Positions 56,124-64,000 of a stretch of 64,000 bases of DNA are shown in pieces (position 1 is the stretch's first letter; every line of letters starts with the position of its first letter). The notes under the pieces are model-generated. The model saw only the letters and a program-made list of their open reading frames with translations. It was not told the DNA's origin and did no database searches. This DNA is from Sparassis latifolia (lineage: Eukaryota; Basidiomycota; Agaricomycetes; Polyporales; Sparassidaceae), in the NCBI GenBank assembly GCA_018466975.1, contig JAENRS010000017.1:496001-560000 (forward strand). The letters run 5' to 3'. The position numbers and the translations under genes are program-made.

Positions 56124-57580
56124 ATGGCGTCCGAGAAACCGCTCACTCTCACGTATTTCGACATCACAATTGGCGATAAATCCGCGGGGCGTGTAGTCTT
56201 CAAACTGTACGATGATGTAGTCCCAAAGACTGCAGAGAACTTCCGTAGGTTCTGTTCTTTTGATTGTCGCGGATAGTCTGTGATGTGTGTTGCATGGACA
56301 GGCGCGTTATGTACAGGCGAGAAGGGCAAAGGCGCAGCAGGGAAGGACCTATGGTACAAGGGTTCGACGTTCCACCGTGTCATCAAAGGGTATGTCCCAG
56401 ATCTGCAAACATCATACACAGTGATCGACCCGTACGTGCAGTTTCATGATCCAAGGTGGTGACTTTACCAATCACAACGGCACGGGTGGCGAGTCGATCT
56501 ACGGAGAGAAGTTCGAAGACGAGAACTTCGAGCTCAAGCATACGAAGCCGTTCCTGCTCTCTATGGTGCGTTACGCGTCTCTCTTCATCCGCTCGCACAC
56601 GCTCAACACCTCCCGTCGCAGGCAAACGCCGGCCCGAGCACGAACGGCTCTCAGTTCTTCATTACCTGCTTGCCGACGCCGCATCTCGATGGGAAACACG
56701 TCGTCTTCGGCGAGGTCATCCGCGGCAAGTCGATCGTGCGCGCCCTCGAGAATCACCCCACGGCCTCGGGCGACGTCCCCACCGAGCCGTGCGTCATTGC
56801 GGATTGCGGGCAGCTAGCGCCCGACGACCCATCCCTGGTCGCGTCCGGCGCCGCTGAGGACGGAGATCCGTATGAGGATTTTCCAACAGACCAGGAACCC
56901 GTTGACGGCCAGGACGTGGCCGACCACCCAGAAGTTGCTCTCAAAATCGCTCGCGAGATACGCGAGATCGGGAACAGGCTTTTCAAGGAGGGCAGGGCCG
57001 AGGCAGCGCTGTCGAAATACCAAAGTGCGTCGCGGATACTTCTCCTTCCTGTATCCCTGATTTAACGTGAAATGACTACGGTGTTGCTGTGTGTGCAGAG
57101 TCTGTGCGATACCTAGATGTGCATTCCGTCCTTCCGGAGAACGCGCCTCCAGAACTGAAGGACTCGTTCGACGCGTTAATGGCGCCACTCCTGCTCAACT
57201 CTGCGCTTGCTGCGCTCCGCGCGGGCGGCGCCGCGCACGCGCTCATCGCACTGCGGAGTACGGAGCGCGTTCTGAAGAATCTGCAGCTGAATGATGCGGA
57301 CAAAGGTACGTCCCCTTCTTCGGGAGGAAGCTCCAGGGGAACACTCCACTCTGCTTCAGCGGACATGTGCTGATGCCTAGCAACAGCCAAGGCGCTCTAC
57401 CGCCGCGCGCTCGCACGCGGCGTGTTGAAGGAGGACGACGCAGCGGAGGAGGACCTTGTCCAGGCGAACGAGCTCGTCAAGGACGACAAGGCGATCCTGT
57501 CCGAGTTGGAGAAGGTGCGCCAGCGGAAGAAGGAGAAGAAAGATAAGGAGCGGAAAGCGTATAAGAAGTTGTTTGCATAG
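56124..57580 (+). CDS. CPR6: Cyclophilin-40 type peptidyl-prolyl isomerase with TPR domain
   Basis: Six exons (56124-56244, 56302-56389, 56442-56565, 56622-57024, 57099-57305, 57387-57580) give 378 residues in a closed frame. The cyclophilin domain (about 1-175) holds [56 protein letters not shown] and VFGEV. The active-site Arg, Phe and Gln are present, and the position that is Trp in CypA is His (TPHLDG), as in other Cyp40s. The C-terminal half is helical with TPR features ([40 protein letters not shown], basic end [16 protein letters not shown]). These proteins bind the Hsp90 C-terminus through the TPR and act as co-chaperones. The model and start are well supported by the family. Confidence 0.96.
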
Positions 57581-57996
57581 CGGGTGGTACTGGGGGCGTC
57601 TACTCGTCTAATTTTCTGTGTGGCTCAGGGTAGCGGAACTAAACTTTTGAGATTGTATAACATCTATCTAGTTGAATATAGAAATATCTATCATTGGACT
57701 CGACAGAAACAGTCTCGGAAAGGTCTTTCATGTAGCATTTCTCACAAAAATAACAGGCATTTGTATGCTGTGAGTTATGCACGTAATTCTCTCAGAAACA
57801 GAGATACGCAACGACCAGAGCTCCAGGTACGCATGAGAAGAAGGGGTAACGCTGAAATGGCGAACATCAAAGTAGCTCAAGACATGGCATATAGATCGCA
57901 ACGAGAATGTTCTGAGCGTGATTGAAACGGGAGCTAGTTAAGAGTTTCCTAGTTACGTTCAAGCCTTATTAGCTAACAGCTCTCCGCATGCGACTT
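57581..57996. other. Convergent 3' spacer
   Basis: About 420 nt between the ends of the convergent CPR6 and dehydrogenase genes. It is AT-richer than the genes, as expected for 3' flanks. Nothing else is recognised. Confidence 0.55.
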
Positions 57997-59222
57997 TCAG
58001 TCAAAGAAAATGCCTCCATTGATGTTGATACTCTGGCCTATATTCGATCAGCCAACCTGACAGCTACGTACAGATTACACCACGTACCGCTGACGAATTG
58101 AGATTCTGGTTTTACGAGGTAGGAGACCAGATCTCCGATGACGGAGGGCTGTGCGCTTGGAGTTTCCTTCCCGAAACCCACCTTCTCCACCTGTACAGCT
58201 GCAATGAATTACGTTTCACTAGGACAATGGCGGGATACCTACTGTGCTTGAACTTCCGTCCTTATCGGTCTGTTTTACTGTCCAAGGAGGTCTGTCAAGG
58301 TCTGTAACTGTATATCAACGTTCGGACGCACACATTGGTGTGTTAATAAAACCAGGAGAATAGCTGTTGACAGTGATGTTGTGCTTCGCCCATTCAAGCG
58401 CTATAAGGCAGTGTTGAGAAAGAACACCAGCTCAACCGTGAATTCAATGAGAAAAAGAACACCAAGATGGACGCACCACAAGTTTGAGTAAGTCCACGCA
58501 CTGCAAATTTTGACGCGCAGTATGCAGAAAGGTTGATCATTCCTGCGCGTGTGAAATGCTCATGAATTCGAGTGCCTGCGTTGGCGGGTGCTCCGAGACC
58601 TACCCGTCTTGCCAGACAAGGAACAAGCACCTGGAGATGACTGATCAATACGAGCAAAACGCGGCAGCCAGGCAGTACCAAGAATGACTGACCTATAATT
58701 CTTCCGCCCCGTCCCTGTTTGATCATTTGGATGGCCGCATACTTGAAGCACAAGAAGACACCCTTAGCATTGACAGACATAACGCGATCATATTCTTCGG
58801 CAGAAACTGCGGCCCTCGATCAGCATCGCGGTTTCCGAAGAAGACAAGATGCAGACTCTCGACAGCAGGCTTCAACACGGTGATGCCTGCGTTTGCAACC
58901 ATCTGTGAGTCAACAAAGTATTCAGAATAAGTATGCGGTACTTCATTTGGACACAAATGCATACCACGTCCAGTCCGCCGAGTGTCTCTACGACCTGATC
59001 AAGCATGGCCTTCACATCATTTTCGCTCGACACGTCTCCAGTCACAGCGAGAGAGCGTCTGCCTTTTCGCCGTATCTTCTCGGCAACCGCTTTGAGCGAT
59101 TCTGCCATTGAAGGAATATCGTTCACGGCAACGTCAAGCCCATCTTCTGCAAGACGCAAGGCGATGGCCTCTCCAATTCCTCGAGAGGCACCGGTGACGA
59201 TGGCAATGCGCGTAGTAGACAT
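57997..59222 (-). CDS. Short-chain dehydrogenase/reductase (diacetyl reductase-like)
   Basis: Nine exons on the minus strand (59222-58965, 58902-58857, 58806-58693, 58630-58604, 58542-58477, 58400-58332, 58277-58243, 58190-58088, 58037-57997) give 252 residues in a closed frame. The classical SDR pattern is complete. TGASRGIGEAIALRLAEDG is the nucleotide-binding loop, and MVANAG, SVNAKGVFLCFKYAA, a catalytic Ser in GACSLSG and AYCASK (Tyr and Lys of the active site) follow. NSYSPGFINTP and the end FVSGQSININGGIFFD complete it. It is closest in feel to acetoin/diacetyl or similar keto reductases using NAD(P)H, but the substrate cannot be read from sequence. The seventh exon (35 nt) is the least certain, chosen because only that acceptor keeps the frame. 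Confidence 0.88.
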
Positions 59223-59332
59223 TAATAAAGAGACGCTGGTGAAAAGGCATCGCTCTGGAACTGCGTTTTAAGGCAGTTCCTGCATAACTAGTTCAGTGTC
59301 AGCAAAATGCCGGCGTGGCCTGTCAAGCGTTC

Positions 59333-59745
59333 TCATGACCTATTGGTCAACGTTGATTTGGCGATCTGCGGAAGTCCTAGTTTGATTTGGGAAGATAGAC
59401 CTCTGTCGACGTTGTAGTTCAAGGAGAGGTCTGCCGAAGCACCGGTGACGTTACCAGATGACCGTCGAATGTGCATGACTTGAGATTTGAGCGGTCGTGC
59501 ATATTCTTTTGACACAGTACCGTAAATAGCCTGGAGATATAGTTTCAACTAACAGAAATATGCCAGGGTTAGTGACAGCAGGCACACACTATTAACGTGG
59601 CAGTGCCTCAAGGGTTTGTGGGTCTACCGACAGTCTTGCTCTTGTTGAAAATAAGTACGGCGGTGTAGGAAATGCAGAAGGTCCAGAATAGAACACCCGC
59701 AATGCCAACCTGTGATGCAACAACTGTTGGTGGCTGAGATCCCAT
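59333..59745 (-). CDS. Possible small membrane protein
   Basis: Two exons (59745-59632 and 59548-59333) give 109 residues. After MGSQPPTVVAS a strong hydrophobic span follows (GIAGVLFWTFCISYTAVLI), then NKSKT and a polar, basic C-terminal part (KLYLQAIYGTVSKEYARPLK, MHIRRSSGNVTG). It would be a type III or tail-out single-span protein. I do not know the family, and the splice donor choice is uncertain. Confidence 0.4.
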
Positions 59746-59913
59746 GTTCTTCAATCTCGGTCATCTGAGATGCATAAGAGCCTGGCCAGTGCCTGAATCT
59801 CTTGCCTGTTTATAGGGAATATTGTAGTCATACATATCAGCTGGTATCACCATGCGAAGGGAGAAACCTAACAGTGACATCAGCTGGCCAATCACGGCAT
59901 TCGAACTTTAGTG

Positions 59914-60109
59914 CTATCTCCATTTCCGTAGCAACAACCCACTTTGGAGAGATTCCAGGCGATGCTGGATGTTTTGCTTGGTTGTTGTAGGATAAACTTC
60001 GTTGTTGTCAACGATGAGGATAAGACCGTCGGCAGCCTGAGTGCGCCAAACACATAGTAATGTAGGGAATGTGCTTAACCTGCTGAAAGATGGCAATGTC
60101 GACCGCCAT
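59914..60109 (-). CDS. Very small hypothetical reading frame
   Basis: Exons 60109-60080 and 60036-59914 join in frame across a 43-nt GT-AG intron and give 50 residues, MAVDIAIFQQAADGLILIVD onwards with a basic end LLLRKWR. It may instead be the 5' part of a larger gene together with the membrane protein frame 3' of it. No family recognised. Confidence 0.25.
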
Positions 60110-60397
60110 GGAGGCGGCCAGAGATCACATTTGTAGATTCACATATTGATATCCTGAGGACAGAAGTGCACAGTGGAAGCAGGACAAAACGAAGACAGAC
60201 CGTGGGCATCAGTTTGTGCTCTGCACAACGCACCGGCGATAACCACAGATATTACGAAACTATGGCTAGCTCGCGAACACACACTACGAGGAGAATAAGT
60301 CTCAATACGGAGACGAAGTGCCGAAATTTCACCGTCAGAACCGTCCCTGGGAGGGCACCTCCGTCAACCATAACGGCAGCACCTCGTCCTCGCCGAC

Positions 60398-61561
60398 CTA
60401 CGAGAACAGCCTTGACGGCTCAAAGGGGGCACATGTGTCATGGGTGACACCCATGCTAAGGATATCAACCTTCTCCAGCTTGAGCACGCGGAATCGCACC
60501 TCGCTGCGTGTGCACGCACTCGCCAGATCAGCGAGCTCGGCGTGATCGCTTTGCACGACGACTGAGAGAGCGTCAAGCTCACTCTGGCCCTGGCGCACAC
60601 GATCCAACACTTTGATGGCATCCTGCACTGGGAAAGGATGCCGATAGGTGCCTTCCAGCTGGAGTGTGCGCAGACCGCGAGGCAAGCGGTCGAATAGGGC
60701 ATTGCTGTAACTCCCGTAACCGCAGTGCAGGTGCAGGAGACATGGGAGGTGCGCGACAAGGTCGTCGATGAAAGGAGTTGATGGGATATGGTATGATTGG
60801 ATGGCGAGGGTCCGGACACGGCTGGCGTGGCGCTGGATGACCATAACCAGCTGTTCAATCTCATCCTGAGCGAGACCGGATCCCGAAATGTCAAGATCAA
60901 TGTGATCCAGCTGGGGCCCAAGAATGGTCAGGAGGTGGCCGATGGTAGAATAATACTGGTATGCGCCAATGCTTAGCCGTCTGAGTTTTGGTATGGCACC
61001 CAGCGTCACTGGGCCCCATTCCCTTCGCAAGTGGAAGGAAAACCATTCCAGCGATGGGAGTTCCAAGCAACTGCGCAATGTCTCGGCAGATGTCACCAAT
61101 AAGCCACGAATCATTAGCTTGGGTACCGTACGAACCGCCGGAGATCGGAGCACCAATTGTTTGAATTGGTCGTTCCTCCCGAGCAGCTTAACTGCCACTT
61201 CTCGAAGTCCATGTTCGGGTATCAGCTCCAGCCAATCGAAGATTGCAGTGTCCCTTGTGGCGAGTCCAGAAGTGACCGCTAAAAACCGTACACAATCCCG
61301 TAGATGCGGACAGGTGCGCATCGTATGAGCAAGCGAGGAAGCATTTGGCGCGTCTGATTTGAACGACATGCGTGCATACAGCAGCCGACGAGCGGTTGGG
61401 CTCCAATCACGACAAACCAATGCTACTTGAACCAGATCTCCCGGTGTGGCGTAGTGGAAGATTTGGTACAAAACGTCCTCGTTCCAGCGAGGCGCAAGTA
61501 CAGCGGGAGGTTTTGTCCTTCTCAGCTGAGAGAAAACGGCTCGCAGCATATCCGAGAACAT
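60398..61561 (-). CDS. F-box protein
   Basis: A single exon of 387 residues from ATG at 61561; the frame is open 36 codons further upstream, but that part is not protein-like. The F-box lies near residues 22-60 (PRWNEDVLYQIFHYATPGDL, VQVALVCRDWSPTARRLLY). The rest forms irregular leucine-rich segments (LPSLEWFSFHL, IPKLRRLSIGAYQYY, LTILGPQLDHIDLDISGSG, LPRGLRTLQLEGTYRH), as in the many mushroom F-box proteins that link unknown substrates to an SCF ubiquitin ligase. Lack of introns contrasts with all neighbours and fits this rapidly evolving family. Confidence 0.85.
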   Translation of the reverse strand: MFSDMLRAVFSQLRRTKPPAVLAPRWNEDVLYQIFHYATPGDLVQVALVCRDWSPTARRLLYARMSFKSDAPNASSLAHTMRTCPHLRDCVRFLAVTSGLATRDTAIFDWLELIPEHGLREVAVKLLGRNDQFKQLVLRSPAVRTVPKLMIRGLLVTSAETLRSCLELPSLEWFSFHLRREWGPVTLGAIPKLRRLSIGAYQYYSTIGHLLTILGPQLDHIDLDISGSGLAQDEIEQLVMVIQRHASRVRTLAIQSYHIPSTPFIDDLVAHLPCLLHLHCGYGSYSNALFDRLPRGLRTLQLEGTYRHPFPVQDAIKVLDRVRQGQSELDALSVVVQSDHAELADLASACTRSEVRFRVLKLEKVDILSMGVTHDTCAPFEPSRLFS

Positions 61562-62228
61562 TGCTATGATGGACAACCAAATGGTCGTGCTCTGTCGCAC
61601 AGGATCACCACCTTGAAGCATACTGAGAGAGAGTGGGCGAAAGCGGTAGATGTGAAGCAAACGTTGCAACGAATCTTTTCTGCAGTTTGGTTATTCGGCG
61701 TTAGACAATATTGGCATGTTTAGGCTGTGGTTGAGAATCCTACCTAGTCACTTAAAGATATGACAGGATATGGTATTCGAGAGTATAAGGATGTTGGAAG
61801 TACTTGTCTATGAGGTGGACTACAGCTAGGCGTGCCTTGTTTGGTCGGGTTACCATACATGTTAACTTGACCTAAGTACATGCTTCCGAGTCGTGGGCCC
61901 CGAACTTGACAGTGGAAAAACAGACACAGAACCAAACGAAATGCATGGAACTTCATTGATCTCATCTCTGTGCTGACTGTACTGCCTATCAGAGACTGGC
62001 CGCCTATGTGCACATGACGGCAGCGTGGGTGGAGAGATATTCATTTTCCAGGTTACATTCACTTCGATCAAAATAACTGGAGGGCTTCACTCGAGAGAAC
62101 CGTACAAGTGGCAGACAAAGTAGTAAATGGCTATTGCGAGAAGGTAGAGGTTGACAACAACAATTCACTGGCCACACCTATGTTCGGTGTCAGCATCTTC
62201 GGGGGTACCAAGCAGAAAAGACAGGCAC
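61562..62228. other. Intergenic, nothing recognised
   Basis: About 670 nt between the F-box start and the stop of the amidoligase-like gene. It includes the F-box promoter. No supported gene. Confidence 0.5.
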
Positions 62229-63178
62229 TCACAGCATAAGTGGAGCATAAACATCCTTACCCACAATGTCTACCAGCGGCATGTTGGTAGGGTCAAGAGT
62301 GATCATAGTCTTCGCTGAAAGCTCCATAGCATACCGTATGAGAGCAAGCAAGAAGTCCGCCCAGGCACACACAACGGCAGGATCAATAGTGCCTTCGTGC
62401 TGGCGGAACTCGATGGTCCCATACTTCGATACACTGACGAAGTTGACCTTGTAATCCCGCATATAATTCATCGGCTTGTTATCAGAGTCAAGGAGATCAT
62501 CGAGGGCGGGATTCATCATGCATGTCAATTGCTTCACATCACGAGCGGACAGAATATGTTCAAGTACTTCTGATGTCTCGTAATCCACGAAGAATAAATT
62601 AGACCTGTTGCTTCTGAGCATGGTATTGGTTATACCATGCCCAGCTGAACGATGGGCTGGGTGCAGCTCATCAATCGCTTCTATAAAGGTGGATAGAACA
62701 ATAAGCAACATAAAATACGGCGGAGGCAGCCAATAAACGTACTCTCGTAGAGGATAGTGATCACTGCAATCTTCTTGAGCTCGTCCAGGGTAAACGTCTG
62801 CCCTGGAGCCTTGCCGATACCAATATGAACATGGTATCCGGTACTCTCATTCGTACGCAGTAGCACGGTGCTGCATACGGAACCGAGAACATCACAGATT
62901 TCGCTGTGCCAGGTAAGGCGAGTGACCGTGTCGGCATCGGTGAAGACGGGAGATATAAGCTCGACACCCTCCATCCGCCTGGTGAAAGCCTCTCTGCCTG
63001 GAGCGATGGAGTAGTCTTTAGCAATGATCCACGATGTCTCGCCGGTGGAGGGCCCATCATCCGAGACCTTGGCGGTTGCCGGGTGAGGGCCATTAGTGAT
63101 CGCCTTGGCAATCCTGTCACGAGCATCATAGCCCTCCGCAACAGCTTCAAGCTCGACACCGAGAGTGAGCAACTTCAT
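62229..63178 (-). CDS. Putative amidoligase-family enzyme
   Basis: Two exons on the minus strand (63178-62743 and 62680-62229) give 295 residues in a closed frame. The start MKLLTLGVELEAVAEGYDAR gives the GVELE motif of the glutamine-synthetase-like amidoligases (Amidoligase_2 type). VELISPVFTD, STGYHVHIGIGK and KYGTIEFRQHEGTIDP supply the other conserved Glu, His and Arg positions. The family is thought to form amide bonds with ATP, for example peptide ligation, and is patchily spread in fungi, mostly uncharacterised. A GT after the codon for Met-Leu near the stop could start another intron, but the extension would be only a few residues. Confidence 0.85.
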
Positions 63179-64000
63179 GGTTGGGGGAAGTTTTATCGAG
63201 GGATGGAGAAACGCACCAGTCAAGACCGCTCATATACGAGACGATTGGAGTCCCGGGCGTCCACCGAAAATCGGCTCTCGTCCCGGTATCAAGAAATGTC
63301 GTAACATCAAGCCAAGGTCAGGCCATACATAACACACTTACAGGGAAAAAAAGAGGAGCTGTAAGTAGACAGGTCCTATGTAGAACAAGGGTACAAGCAT
63401 TTTGGGGTTCTGTGGACGATGTGGCATCGGTGGAACTTACTGTGAAGTGTCTCGCGTGTCCTCGTGTATGACTTGAGCATCGATTTCCAAAAGCGCGGGC
63501 AGCCAGATAAACATGTGGTACACCAGGACAAGAGAAGGGGGAAACGAGCGGAGATGTGGAAGCAGCGAGAGCACGGAGATGTGCGTCCCAGTGTAGTATT
63601 AGCCTGGGTCGAGTCAGCCATGAATAGTTGACCTGGGTATTTCCACATGCTATGATAGGGAGTCAGAGTTCAAGAGAGGTATGTTAAAACAAAACAGGAT
63701 GCATGCGAAAATCAGCCTGATGTGGAGTCAGCAATCATACTTCTGGTGGAACACGAGTTACTTCGGCCCTCGGAAACAAATACTAAAACAGAGAAGTGGA
63801 CATTCACGCCGTATCAGACGACGCGTACTGGAGAAGAAAGAAATCAGGGACGGTCACATTCCGGTCAAGAAGGCTTTTTGCCTACCTTTGAAGAGCAAGG
63901 ACATCGATAAAGGCGTTGAAATCATCCTGAAAAGCCGTGGTGTGCACATGAGAACTCACCGCACAAGCAGCTTTGCCAGAAGCTGGGGCAGCTGTTGTCT
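63179..64000. other. Right edge, no supported gene
   Basis: About 820 nt. It contains the amidoligase promoter and then frames on both strands with no recognised product. A minus-strand frame (63648-63376) has Cys-rich pieces but no family. A gene may continue beyond the edge. Confidence 0.4.

Overview
The window is nuclear DNA of a filamentous basidiomycete, most likely an Agaricomycete (mushroom-forming fungus). The evidence is many short (about 45-65 nt) GT-AG introns per gene, GC-rich coding exons, CT-rich promoter tracts, and the families present: velvet factor, fungal BTB/POZ proteins, F-box protein, Zn(II)2Cys6 regulator and a secreted ferritin-like protein. I rebuilt the exons of the main genes by hand. 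A model is called closed when its exon lengths sum to a multiple of three with no internal stop, and most of the large genes close.

Left part (1-20 kb) is gene-poor. It holds a secreted ferritin-like gene with an in-frame stop (1734-2852, +), a REEP/TB2-DP1-HVA22 membrane-shaping protein (4944-6031, -), a secreted catalase in 21 exons including 9-nt and 16-nt exons (7555-10529, -), a very small membrane protein and a larger type I membrane protein (13855-15980, -). A degenerate 3.3 kb element bounded by inverted repeats follows (16170-19493). Long stretches between these have no convincing gene.

Centre (20-37 kb) is a compact block of conserved cellular genes: ESCRT factor BRO1, mitochondrial ATP synthase gamma, eIF2-beta (divergent from ATP synthase gamma over a 192 bp shared promoter), chromatin assembly factor subunit CAC2, an FG nucleoporin of the Nup54/Nup57 type, and a velvet-domain regulator.

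From 37 to 45 kb the DNA has been rearranged. There is a 284 bp MITE with G9 tracts in its terminal repeats, a strong hairpin, and a 520 bp Harbinger/Tourist-like MITE with TTA target duplications. Between them an 829 bp tandem duplication joins the 3' part of the ribosomal protein eL27 gene to the promoter and first exon of a BTB gene. It leaves an in-frame chimeric eL27 reading frame, a full eL27 copy with an altered AGKK motif, and a second, frameshifted BTB gene next door.

The right part (45-64 kb) carries a 24-exon OCRL/INPP5B-like inositol 5-phosphatase with ASH and RhoGAP domains and an apparent 4-nt exon, a very short Zn(II)2Cys6 protein, an arrestin-like protein with a GC-AG intron, a cyclophilin-40 (CPR6-like), a short-chain dehydrogenase, small unrecognised genes, an intronless F-box protein and an amidoligase-family protein. 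Membrane traffic is a recurring theme (REEP, BRO1, OCRL-like, arrestin), but nothing suggests a co-regulated cluster. I found no rRNA, tRNA, CRISPR or complete autonomous transposon.
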